Source: Wuchereria bancrofti (lineage: Eukaryota > Nematoda > Chromadorea > Rhabditida > Onchocercidae). From it: 64,000 nucleotides of DNA. The notes below the pieces were generated by a model that saw only the letters and a program-made list of their open reading frames with translations, did no database searches and was not told the DNA's origin. This document shows positions 27,484 to 39,960 of the stretch, in pieces (the stretch's first letter is position 1; every line of letters starts with the position of its first letter). Position numbers and translations under genes: made by a program. Location: assembly GCA_005281725.1 (NCBI GenBank), contig SSBO01000009.1, forward strand, positions 10,597,313 through 10,661,312, written 5' to 3'.

Positions 27484-28500
27484 ATGCTTATACATTTGTC
27501 AATTGTAATATTTTGTTAAGTTTGATAAATTGAATTTCTCTTTTTTTTTTTCACTTTATGGTGGCTTAATTGTCGAACTCCATTTTTATCCAAAATTTTG
27601 ATTGGAAATAATTATAAAACGGATTTTTCTTGGGGTAGTTTATTATGATTTGAATAAAAGATATTAAATTTTATTGGAACTAACACACAATTCTTCATAA
27701 TTACAACAACAAATGGAAAGGAAGCATTTTTTTTTCTGTTTCTTCACATTTGCTTGAATGATTTCATTTATTATTATTTTTTCCTTTCATCATCACAAGC
27801 ATAGCAATGTTAAAATACAAATAAATTTTACAATCATCAAAGTATTAAATTAAGCATGAAAAAGATCTTCAAAATTGCGATAAATAAAAAGTGAGGAATC
27901 ATTTTTTCCATAATTATAGTAGTTGCTTTGTTAAATTTTTTTTTTTTTTTTTTTTGGATTTTTGCAGCAAAATTCTTATCAGCGTATGACATCTAAAGAA
28001 AGAACTACCGATTGATTGTTGGAGATCTTGGCTGTTAATTATCTGATAAGGAAGGGAGAAAGAAAGAGAGAGAGAGAAATAACGCTAGAATATATAACAG
28101 CCAATCATTTTGGTTGTTCATAGATTTGTTTTTTAATTAAAGTTAAAGATATGTTGATTAGTAGAGAAAAAAGATCATGGATCTTCTTTAAACAATATCC
28201 CATTCAATGATTTACATCTATTTGAGATTTAATTTAATTAAAATTTTATTATTCATAACTACTTAATGAAAAGATAAGTATTACAACATATTATATACAT
28301 ACACAAAGTAATTTTTTTTACGATAAATTTGAAATTTTGTAAATTAATTGATCTAAATTATAACAAGTTTTTTTCGTACGAAGAAGGAAAAATGGATTGT
28401 AATTTCATTTTTTTTTTTAACTATTCAAATTTTTTAACTTCTCATTAATAAATTTCAAAAATAAATAATTTTAGAACTTTTCATCATTAATTTAAATCAT
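27484..28500. other. Convergent intergenic region
   Basis: About 1 kb lies between the NOC3L stop and the Ground-like stop, so it holds both 3' UTRs. It is T-rich with a short GA run near 28055-28077. No exon or RNA gene is seen. Confidence 0.65.
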
Positions 28501-30894
28501 TTAATGTGATTGTCGAAATGCAATACAGGTTATATTACCTTTCATAGCTTCGCAATATAAATTAGAGCTGTACACATATGAGAAATGACCCTTTGAACAA
28601 ATTACATCAATACTACCACCAAATTTCTCTTCTGCTCGATCATTGATAGCACGTTTTGATGCTGATGAATTATCACTAATATTCTTTAAAAAAAAATTTA
28701 ATATTAAAATTTGAAAATTCTAATATTTAGATTTAAAAATTTCATCAATATTATTTCATTTGAAACAATCAAAAAGTTATATGTTTCTCGTTTCTTTTTT
28801 TTTTTCAATTTTTTCCATTCCAATTTGTTTACCTTTTTAGGAAGAAATTGTTTATGTGAATTCTACAAAAAAAAAAGAAAAAAATTTAACAATTCTATGT
28901 TTGAAAAAAAAAGCAAAAGATAATTTTGATTAAAAAGATAATTTTGATTCTTTTTCTTTTTTAAATAAAAGAAAAAAATTCTATATTTACCTTTAGCATA
29001 AGTTCTTTTAATTCTTTGCTATTACATTTGGTATCCATTCCGGTTTCCGAACGATTTTTCATTATTTTTGATATTTTAGATTGATTCTTATCAATGATAT
29101 GTTTAGCGGAAATTCCTTGATTACGTGCTCGTTGACTGATTGTATTATTTCGTCTTGGTACTGTTATCAAATCTGAATCATCTTCCTGAAAAAAGAAAAA
29201 ACGAAAAAACAAATTGATAATGAAATAGATAAAAATATATAAGCCAAAAAAGAAAAAGTTGATCATCGATCTTTGATCAAATCTCTGATCAAAAAAAAAA
29301 GCTAAAATATTAATTATATTTAGAAGCTATCTCACATTTTTATACAAATAAATTTTTTTGCATATTATATTGAAATCTTTTTTCTTTTTGCTGAATTTAA
29401 AAATAATTAATTACACAGTGAAAAAAATTTTATTCCAAATTCCTTAATAATTATTGCTTATAGGAATAATGTAATATTAAATTATTAAATATAAAATTAT
29501 TTTACAGTTAATTATTATTCTGTTTAAGGTTACGTCAAGTTTGTTTGATGCATCCAAAATGAATGAATTAATCAATTTTAATAGTTTTAAAATTAAAAAT
29601 AAAACAAATATGTCAACAAAATGACAATAACTCATAAATTGATTTATATTTGATCGTAACCGTAAATCATTTTACCAAATATGCCAAATAGGACTAAATT
29701 ATGTTAAATAGGTCACTATAAAATGATATTTTATTTTTACGATCAAATTTATCGTTTTAAACATTTTCCGTTTTTTCTATTTCATTTCTTTTCTAATTGT
29801 TATTTCTGCAGCATACCGACTGATACGTATGTAAAATATTATTTCAACAAATGAATATCAAAATTGTCCGGAATAAAAAAAAAACGATTCAACTGAAACG
29901 ATTCAATTGAAAAATTAAACATAAAAATTGAGCAGTTGAAAAATTAAATATAAGATGTCAACAGCATATCATTAGTGATAAATATGATGTCATCTCGATA
30001 TATAATTAAATAAAATTATCACTTATCACTTAAATGATCAGTGATATATTTTTAATCGTTGTTGTTTTTCTCAACAAAATTTCGGTTACTGATTATTATG
30101 ATAAATGATAAAATGATACACTTTGATTGAAATAAGTAACAGAATTGTTTTTGATTATTAAATAATATTAATGAATTTACCTTACAGTTTGATAGTAAAT
30201 AAATGATAAATGAAATATTTCAAGTTATTCATTATAGTTATTTGATACAGAAATGTTTATTTCTTAGGAAGATTTTTTAAAAAATTAAAAAATCGATTCA
30301 TTTCATCAGTAGCTAGTAAATTGAGTCTATTTATTTGTATAACTATACCTGTGAGCTTTCTTTTGTAGAACGTTTTAGAATACGTGACCTTGTATGACCT
30401 TCCACGTGAGCTATTGATAATTCCTCATTTGAAATTCCTTTTTTCTGAAATTTTCAAGCAAATAAATAAATCAACAAATAAAGCATTTATTTATAGTTTA
30501 TTTTTCCCTTCTTTTTTTTTGAGCATTTAAGAATGATCAAAATTAAGTAAATAATGAATTGATAGAACAAATAAACAAATAAATAAAACTACCAAGAAAA
30601 AAGCGAAAGATTTTCGTATTTAATTTAAAATTGATCATAATAATTCAAAAGTAAAAAAACAGAAAAAAATATAATTCAACATTTTAATTAAAAACAAAAA
30701 TTAAACCTTACTAATTTTAATTTGCCAAATTGAATTTTTTTATTGTTCCTTTGATTAATACTATCAATTGATGATCCATTTGAACAAAATATTGATCTTA
30801 GACATGATGATGCTTCACAGGTACAATTTAATTTTAAATTGTTTAATGGAATTGCAGCAATTGGTATTAGAAGCAATATGAAATAAAATAACAT
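28501..30894 (-). CDS. Secreted Ground-like (hedgehog-related) protein
   Basis: Four exons, 30894-30712, 30444-30349, 29185-28991 and 28683-28501, give 218 aa with all junctions in phase 0. The N-terminus MLFYFILLLIPIAAI is a signal peptide. A linker rich in Ser, Asn and Lys contains basic clusters (RSRILKR, VPRR) that could be cleaved. The C-terminal Ground-like domain (~147-215) starts CNSKELKELMLK and has SKRAINDRAEEKFGG, VICSKGHFSYV, LYCE and ITCIAFR, with its four cysteines at 147, 187, 202 and 211. Ground-like proteins are extracellular nematode proteins, many made by epidermis and other cuticle-forming cells; the precise function of this one is unknown. The ATG is one base after an acceptor AG that follows a CTA microsatellite. 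Confidence 0.92.
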
Positions 30895-30935
30895 TCTAGT
30901 CGTAGTAGTAGTAGTAGTAGTAGTAGTGAAATAAT
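30895..30935 (-). repeat. CTA/TAC microsatellite upstream of the Ground-like start codon
   Basis: About nine TAC units on the minus strand lead into CGACTAG and then the exon containing the ATG. The array stands where the pyrimidine tract of a splice or trans-splice acceptor would be. Confidence 0.8.
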
Positions 30936-33837
30936 AAAACACTTTGAAAGGATCTAAATTTTATCATTTTTTTTTTCTTTTTTCAAATCACTATATTGTT
31001 TATACGTGAGAACATAAGTTTACTTACTTTTTCATTTTTTTCTTTCTTGTATTTTAAGTTTAAACTAGAAAGTAATTGTAGCTGTAATCGAAATTAGCAG
31101 TAGTCATTTTCGTAAATTTTATTTAAATGTATTCAAAAAATAAAGCTGAAAATTTTATGGTGTTTAAAATATAAATTGATATACTTTTGCTTTATCTGTT
31201 GATAAAAAAAATCTTTGATATGATTTTTTTTTTTAAAAAGAGTAGTTAATAAAATAGTTTATAAAATTACTTAAAAAATGTGCATTAATGCAAGTAAATG
31301 ATTAAAATAATAATAATTTCCTTCTCAAGAAAAGATTTTAGAAATAAAATATTCAAATTAAAAAAAAGTTTAATTTATGTATTGTTTTTTTTTCAAATTT
31401 CTTTCAAATATCAAATAAAATAAAAATAAATCGGAAAGTAAAATATAAGTTTAAGATTGGAAAAATTCTGAAATGAATAATTTAAAGTTTTAAGTTCTTT
31501 TTTTTTCTAAAAAATTATATGATTTTAAAAGATTAAGAGATTTTTAAGAGATTTTTAAAAGATTGATTTTAAAAGAATCTTTTATGATATATTTATTTTT
31601 ATTTTATGCTAAACATATGGACGATCTTTTTTTTTTTTAAATTCTATTAGTATTATAGTTTATCATTAAAATTTTTTGCAAAAAAAAAAAACACTATTCG
31701 ATCTAATATATGTAAATACATATAATATTTTACCCAATTATTCAAATGTTATCTTATTTTTAAATTTAAAATTAAAGAAAATAAAAAAAAAAAGAAAAAG
31801 GGAAAATTTTAAAAATCATAAATGTTTGAAGTTATAATAATGATAATATTATGTGGAAATTTTAGAAAAGATGTGAATATAAATTAAAGGAATGTTTGAT
31901 TTCAATAGAATGAAAATGAGGTTACCATTTAATATCACACAAATGGATCAGACAATTTCAACAAATTAACCAATCCATCAATAATCATTAAATTCTCCTC
32001 CTTCTCCTCCAAGAAAATAAATTTTTTTTCAAAAAAAGCGAAAAAAAACAAAAAACACACACATACAATCTTTTCATTGTTTTTACCTCTCTCTCTCTCT
32101 CTCTCTCTCTCTGTTTCATAATAAATTCTATAAAAATATTTGCTTTAAATTTTTCTTTTTTTAAAATACCTTCAAGTCCTTTTTTTTTCTTTTAGAACCA
32201 ATGTAATATTAATTTGACAGATGGAAAATTGCAAAGTTGCAAAAATTAAAAAGTTAAATTGCAAAAAATAAAAATGTTAAATTGAAATCAAATAAGAAAT
32301 ATTATGCAAGAAAAATATTTATTGTATAAAAGACGAAAAAAAAAAAGAAATTTTGTGATATTTTTTTTTGTGATATTAAAATAATAATGTAAACTTTTAC
32401 TTACCATTTGTATATTTTTATTGATCATAATTGCATGATAACATTACAAATTTTTACTTATTTACTGTTAATTTATTATATTCAATAATAAAATTGATAA
32501 TGATAATTGGAATTGGTATATTTTTTCTTAGACAAATTATTATGATTAATTAATTACATACAATTGCAAATAAATTATTATTTTAATTGAAAAAGAAAAG
32601 AAAAAAAAATGAGCATATTTATATGATGAGAATAGCATTTGCATGATAAATTTAATTCAACAAATTATCATTTGCAAAAATTTTTTTAACAAAAAAAAAA
32701 TATATCAATTTGAAATGATTAATAATGTGCAATAAAATTTTACATTTTAATTTAAGTATTTGCGAGAAAAAGAACAAAAGGAACAAAATTTTTCAATTAA
32801 TCAAAGTATAATATCATTTGTAATGACAACAATGTATTCTTGTCAAAATTATTTCATTGAACAATTAATTATCACTGTCATATGTTATACTTGTATTAAT
32901 CATTGATTGATATTATTATGATAAAATATGACAAGAATTCTTTTTGATATATCTTTTCTCTTTTTCTCATAAATTCTTATTTTTTTTATCAAATTCATTA
33001 ATTTTTAAAATTTTTAAAAATTTCAAGTGTAACATTTACGCTATTTTTTTTTCTCGTAATCCTTTTAACATAATGAAAAAGTACAAGAATTAGAATTATT
33101 AATAATTACTCTTTTTACCCAATTAAAAATTTAAAAGAAAAATTGATAAGACTATTTTAAAAATTTATAATTTATTCATTTAAATTACTGAACTGTTTTC
33201 TGATTTTATACGAAAATTATAGCTTATATCACTGATAACAAAATTGATATTATTTTTTTTTTTTTTTAAATAATTCTAAACTTTTTTTTTCTAATAATTT
33301 AAGACAAATTAGTAATTTTGACATTTTTCAATAGTAAAACATAATGTCATTTTCGTTCCTATTATAAAAATGTATGGATTATTATTATTAATGGAATAAA
33401 TAAGTGACATTCCATGTTTTTTCTTTCTTTCCTTCTTTTTCCCTCTCTCTCTCTCCCTTTTCTTTTTACTTCACGTTATTGAAATTGTTAAAAAAGAAAA
33501 ACTAAGGCAGTCAAAAATATGAAGTACTTATCTAATTGATGTATTCTTTATATGTATAATTTACAATTATCATTTTAACATTACCAATAAAATTTCAATA
33601 AAAATTTTTACAAAATTTGTTACATTCAAATTTTATAATAGAATAAAGAAAAGAAATTTTTTTTTCCATAAAACAAGTATAAAATCATTTATATTTATAA
33701 ATCGAATGCGAAATAAAATTATGAATAATTTCAAATTTCATCAAATATACTGTAACAAAAAAAAAAATAAATAAATGGAAAAAAACAAACAAACAACAAA
33801 ATATTTTCCTGCAGATAACATTTAAAATAATTTTTAA
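30936..33837. other. Intergenic region between the Ground-like gene and the GPCR
   Basis: About 2.9 kb of AT-rich DNA with many homopolymer runs and a CT microsatellite near 32088-32112. It is the upstream region of the Ground-like gene and the 3' flank of the GPCR. No exon or RNA gene is recognised. Confidence 0.65.
32088..32112. repeat. CT microsatellite
   Basis: An uninterrupted CTCT run of about 25 bases. Confidence 0.9.
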
Positions 33838-36800
33838 TTAAACCGGAACAGCAATAGTTGTTGGCGATAACGATCGTTTCATCCTATATCGATAATTACA
33901 TGGTAGGAAATCTTTTAGATGTAAACGGACAGCCGGATTACACATATAAATAATAATACGAATAGCACTTGTAAACATGTAAACAAAACTGACTGTATCC
34001 GAAAAAACCGTATGAAATGTACTTGCCATCATTGGATCATCCGGATCACGAAGTACTGAGATTTGTGATCTAAAAAAAAGAAAGTAAAGTTTTATTTTTT
34101 GACTTAAAAATGAAAGAAAAACAAAAAATATTTGTTAAATTAATTTTTATTTTACTTAAGTGCTAAAAAAATATTTATTAAATTAAATTTTATTTTACTT
34201 AAATGCAAAAAAAATAATTACCAAATTAAATTTTATTTTGCTTAAGTGCCAAAAAAAATTTGTTAAATTAATTTTTATTTTACTTAAATGCGAAAAAAAA
34301 ACAATTGTCAAATTAAATTTTATTTTACTTAAATGCTAAAAAAATATTTGTTAAACTATTTTTTATTTTACTTAAATGCTAAAAAAATATTTGTTAAATT
34401 AACTTTTATTTTACTTAAATGTAAAAATAAAAAAGAAAGTTAAAAAAGAATAATAATGAAAACCTTTCTAAGATTGTAAGTATCAAATGAAGACTGTTAC
34501 TGATTAGATAACTAGTAACAATAGCAAACATTGTACAAACAGCGTCACGTACCGGAGTGGACATTTTACGTAACGGTTTAGTCATTATAATTGATACTGA
34601 AACGGAAAATAAAAAAAAAAAAGAAAAAATATTTCTTCTATTATTTTTAAAAGTCTTTTTTAAATTAGCTTTTTTTTTTCCTTCAGACAAACTTTTTATT
34701 AAATTATTTTGTACGATTAAAATGTTTCGTTGAATATTTTATTAACTAACTAAATTCTTTTCTTTTTCTTTTTCCTTTTTCTTTAAATTTAATTTATCTA
34801 GATTAATTTTATATTACTCTAAATCTATACAAAATTTCAAGTATGTGTGTGTTCTTTCCTCTTTTTTTTTTTCTTCTTGAATTTTGCATCTAAATTGAAA
34901 TTAATAGAAGCATTTACATAATTTAATTTTATATCTTTCTGTCTGAGATATAAATAATCGATAATATAAATAATTAATTTTAACATTTATATCTCTAAAA
35001 TGTTCCATTTTTTTTTTTTGATAAAAGTTTTTGATTAATAAATTATTATGCAATTTTTTTCGGATGAATTTAAATTATAATATTAATTTCATTATGTTAA
35101 TTACATTTCAATCATTAGCGTAGCAAGATAGCTTACTTCCATTTTTTGTTTCAAACAACGAATCATTACGTTTTTTGAACTTTGAACCCCAGATGGTGTT
35201 TAATGATTTTGATTTATGTTCAACTTTTGAAACATTTCGATTAGATCGATCAAATTCAAATAATGCATTTGAAATTGTAAATTGATCATGTTCTTGGTGC
35301 AATTGATTATGATTTGAGGTAGAATAATTTTGCTCCAATAAGAAATGTCCATTTTCTTGATCTGTTGTTTCCTTCGTGTGATTCTCTTCTTGATCCAAAT
35401 TTTGTTTTGGTAATTTTCGAATAATAATCTATAAAAAATATGCACATATAATTTGTGTTAAATTTTTAAAAAATAATTTTTAAATTAGAACTACTTATAG
35501 CAATTTGAGAAAGACAAAAAACATTTCAATTTAGTTTTTTAAACAATAAAAAGTTTTAAAATATACAAATTCTAATATTATCTAGTTTTTTAGATAATAT
35601 CATTGAAATAAATGCTAATTTTAGGAGGCAAAAAAAAAAAAAGGAAAAAATGATAAATTTGATAAACTTACAAAATTAAATACAACAAGGACAATAAATG
35701 GAATAAATGTTTGAGCAATTGATAATAGATGAAAATCGAAGAAATAATAAACTTTACTTTCGTGTACCCAATCAGCTGGTCCTGTGCTTTGTGTACGCAA
35801 AAAATCGTTACAATTTGGAAAATGATGTACCTAAGAAGAAAAGCAGCAAATTTCATTCCTTTTTTTTTTTGTTTACATTTTTTGACTTAATTAATTTTAA
35901 TATCACATCATAAATAATTTCTGAAATGAGATGAAAAAAAATCATTTATCAAATAAATGTATATTTCCTTATCAATAAAATTTAATAGCAATAAAAATGA
36001 AGAAAAAAAGTGAAAAGAAAAAACAAAAAATAAAGACAAAAATGTGGTCTATTTTTTTATTTTTTTTTTTGAATGAAAATTTTTTTGACAGTAATTTAAT
36101 TGATAATCATGATGAATAAATTTTTTTTCGCTTTTTACATTTGATAAAGTAATAAATTTGGTAAAGTGTAATTTTATATAATTTTAGAAATGTTAAATTC
36201 TCAAATAGTACATATTTGAATATTAATTGATTTTATTTGAAAAAAAAAAATTGTATTGTAATAATGAAATAAATAAATTAATGCAGAAAATGCATGAATA
36301 TATATCATTCTGGAATGTTTTTAAAACAAATTGATTAAATATAATGTAAATAATTTTATAACTAAATTTTAATTATTATAATTAGATTAATTAAATCACT
36401 GAATAGATTAATTGATAGATTGTATTCATTGTTTAATTTAAATAAATTTGTGCAAAAAATGCATGAATATATATCCTTCTGGAATTTTTTAAAATAAATT
36501 GATTGATTGATTGATCTTTTTTTTAATAAATTGATGATAAATTGATTAAATATAATGCAAATAATTTCATAACTAAATTTTAATTATTATAATTAAATTA
36601 ATTAAATCACTGAATAGATTAATTGATAGATTGTATTAATTGTTTAATTTAAACAAATTTGTGCAAAAAAATGCATGAATATACATATCCTTCTGGAATG
36701 CTTTTAAAATAAATTGATTGCATATAATGTAAATAATTTTATAACTAAATTTTAATTATTATAATTGGACAGATTCATTGATTGATTCATTTTTTTTAAT

Positions 36801-39800
36801 AAATTGATGATAAATTGATTGTATATAATGTAAATAATTTTATAACTAAATTTTAATTATTATAATTGGACAGATTATTGATTGATTGATTTTCTTTTTA
36901 ATAAATTAATGATAAACTGATTGCATATAATGTAAATAATTTTATAACCAAAAATTTTAGTTATTATAATATTGATGATAAATTGATTGAATATAATGTA
37001 AATAATTTTATGACTAAATTTTAATTACTGTAATTAGATAAATTCATCGGTTGATTGATGGATTATATTAATTATTTAATTTAATATCAAGAAAAATAGA
37101 CATACTACAATTGCAAATGCTGTTGGTAGACGTGAAATTGTACAACAAAGTAGTAAAAGAAAGACGGTAATCTGATGGCCGCGATCGCTGAACATTCGTT
37201 TTAAAAATTTTTTTGTTTGTTGACCTGATATCCAGACAAAACGTTCTAATGTTGTTAAAATTAGCATATATGGAATAGCTAATTGTGTTATTCGACTTAT
37301 AACAAATGCTGGCACAATGTAAATATGATACAATATGAATAAATTCTGAAAATATTAGTTAACATTTAAATATTTCAATTAATAATTTGTTATTAATAAA
37401 TTATTTATTTCATAATTTCATCTATATTAATTTCAATAATGTCAAAAAAGAAAGTTTTTAATTTTTTTTAAAAATATATATTATTACTGCATTAATTACT
37501 ATTAGCATCTTCTTCTACATTAATTTTGATAAAAATGCTAAAAAGCAAAATAAAAAATGTTTTTAAAAAAAATTTAAATTTCTTTAAAAGAAATGTTTAT
37601 TTGTATTATTGTAAACAATTATATTTATATTATCATCATATTGTTACAATTATCGTAAACATATTATTATTGCATTAATTACTTCAAAAGATATATGTAT
37701 AAGTATGCCTATTTAATTAATTATTTATGCTCATCAAACTGCTATTACTAATTATTTAAATAATAAAAATAAAAAGAAAAATAATAATAGAGAAAGCTTA
37801 CTGAAACTTTAAGATAAACAATTGCTGCATCAATTCCAAATAACATAATATAGAGAATACAAATTAATGCATCAAGAATCGCTAACACTACAAAAAAAAA
37901 AAAAAAAAAATGAAATAAAAGTAAAAATAAAAATAAATTACTTTATTAATTTTAATATTTATCAAAAAAAAAAAAATACAACCCATTTTTAAAAAAAAAT
38001 GAAAAAGTTAATAGTTTTTAGAAAAGAAGAAAGAAAAGAAAAAATTCAAATTTCAATAATTAAATTATATCTTATCAGTACCAGTAGGATATTTTAAAGA
38101 AATAAATAAATAAATAAAAGTAAAAATAAAATTACCAGTAGGATATTTTGTTGACGTCGGATAAGTTCGTGTCATAAAAATATAAACTAAAAGTAAATTA
38201 CCACAAGTACCAAGCCATGCAATAAATGATGCTATCATTAAAAAAATGAATCGTGCCAATGTGTAAAATTCTGACTGAAATTTACTGATAAATATAAAAA
38301 AAAATTTTTTTTTCTTAAATTTTTTACAAAGAAAAAAAATAAGCATAAATAGCTTTTGGAATAAACAATATAAGTGATTAATACATATAACTACTAAATT
38401 ACTTTTCTTTTCTTTTTTTTTTTTTAAACTTTATATTGTTTTTTATTTCACATCAATAATTCTTCTTTAAGTATTATTTTTTTTTCTTCAATTGTTTTGC
38501 TTTTTTTTCTTTTCATTTTTTAAAAGTGAAAAATAATTTATGCAATTTTTGTTGAATTGATTTCTTCAATGCTCACAACTTGAAGTGTTGTTAAATTTCA
38601 ATCAAATGAAGGAAAAAAGCTGTGATAAAAAATAATTAATTGATGGATTTTAATTACAAATCCAGTTTTGTCAATTGATCAATTCATTAAATTGTTCCTA
38701 AACACTTGAGATGATGATTTAATTCAATTCAATCCATCATTCATTCATTTCATTCAGTTTATTTATTTTTTATTTTATTTAATTTATTTATTCATTCATT
38801 TATTCATTCCTTCCTTTATTCCTATTATTGTAATTTGCTAGATCAAATAGAATGCATTTAATTATTTATAAATTTGAATTATACAAATGATTCGAATAAA
38901 AAAAAAAAAAAAAACTGTGCGTAACCAGTAAAATTTTCACAGTGTCATGAAATTAAAATTTTTCATTTTAAATTTAAAAATTATTAACGTTCCTCAATTT
39001 ATTTCTTTTTGATTATATCATATCATTCTTATTGTTTTGTTCTCACATGCATAAATTTATTTAAAGTTCCCACGAAATTTCATCCTTTGATTCAAAATAG
39101 TTTTATTTCTTTTGCACTTTTTTTATTTTGTATTTACTTTTTCAATGAGCTAAAAAAAAGCAGACATTTTTTTTCTTTCCTTTATTTATTTTTAAACTTA
39201 AATTTGTTGCTAATTGTCGCAAGTGGGTGGGAAACTTTTTATATGCAACTAAAAAAAAAGTATTTTTTTTCAGTTTTTTGCAAACTAAAATTTTAATATT
39301 CATTTAAATACTTTTTAATATATGTTTTGCAAATTAGATTTAAATGAAAGTAATTAAATTAAATATTTCGAAATGGAAGCTTCGTTTTTGATAAATTATT
39401 TGAACTGAACTAAATAATAATCATTTATCAATTTAAAACTGAATAATAATCGCTAGATTAAACGAAAATGTTGCAAAAAATTTTTTTCTTTGATAATTGA
39501 ATGTATGTTTTGGGAATGAGACATTCAAAAATTTATTATGTAGGAGAAATTTAAATAGTAAATTAACATCAAAAGATGGAGTATAAAATGCTAATTGATG
39601 GGAATTTTTTGAAATTGAAAGTAATTTTCAATTAAAATTTTTACTATATAATTAATGAGAATGGAGCATTTCAAATATGTTGAAAAGGAAAAAAAAAACT
39701 AAAAATTGATGTAATTTTAAATTTGAGAAAATAATTTGAAAAATTATATGCTCATTTAAACTTATGAATTTTGAAATTATTTGAAATAAAATAAAGTATA

Positions 39801-39939
39801 CAGTTGAATTTAAAAATAAAAGTAATAATTTAATTAGCATTTTGTTTGTTTAGAAAAAACTTACATCACCACATAGCTCTGATTGCGGTATTTCATCACT
39901 ATAAATATTATCCAACAGGTGTAACGTTTCGTTTTCCAT
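33838..39939 (-). CDS. Orphan rhodopsin-like (class A-type) seven-transmembrane receptor
   Basis: Eight exons, 39939-39865, 38274-38136, 37887-37802, 37345-37109, 35830-35672, 35428-35137, 34596-34464 and 34069-33838, keep phase and give 450 aa. Seven hydrophobic segments are visible: TM1 ~34-59 with GN, TM2 ~72-97 with LAILDALI (Asp 2.50 position), TM3 ~110-136 ending ERF instead of DRY, TM4 ~159-179, TM5 ~212-236, TM6 ~345-371 and TM7 ~392-416. TM7 has SAIRIIIY where NPxxY is usual. The third intracellular loop is about 100 aa and rich in Asn, His and Gln. ECL2 has Cys186 but no Cys lies at the start of TM3, so the usual disulfide is absent. A neuropeptide-receptor-like protein is plausible; the ligand cannot be inferred. 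Exon 2 has two in-frame donors. Confidence 0.9.
34085..34430. repeat. Tandem repeat of about 48 bp, roughly seven copies, in the last GPCR intron
   Basis: Units contain TTGTTAAATTAA, TTTTTATTTTACTTAAATG and an A-run. They fill most of the intron between exons 34596-34464 and 34069-33838. Confidence 0.85.
36200..37040. repeat. Irregular repeat block in a GPCR intron
   Basis: Six copies of TAATTTTATAACTAAATTTT are each followed by AATTATTATAATT; most are then joined by a GATTGATTGATT-type segment. Spacing varies from about 70 to 215 bases, so units have been gained and lost. The block occupies the intron between exons 37345-37109 and 35830-35672. Confidence 0.8.
38080..38155 (-). repeat. 54-bp duplication at the end of GPCR exon 2, carrying a second 5' splice site
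   Basis: AAATATCCTACTGGTA occurs twice on the minus strand, 54 bases apart. Both copies keep the coding phase and both give a donor after CCTACTG (GTAATT, then GTACTG). The frame is open between them. Confidence 0.85.
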
Positions 39940-39960
39940 TATTCAAATGCTAAAATACAA
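39940..39960 (-). promoter_or_regulatory. Trans-splice-type acceptor before the GPCR start
   Basis: TTGTATTTTAG ends at 39950 on the minus strand, 10 bases before the ATG at 39939. No upstream coding exon is visible. Confidence 0.5.
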
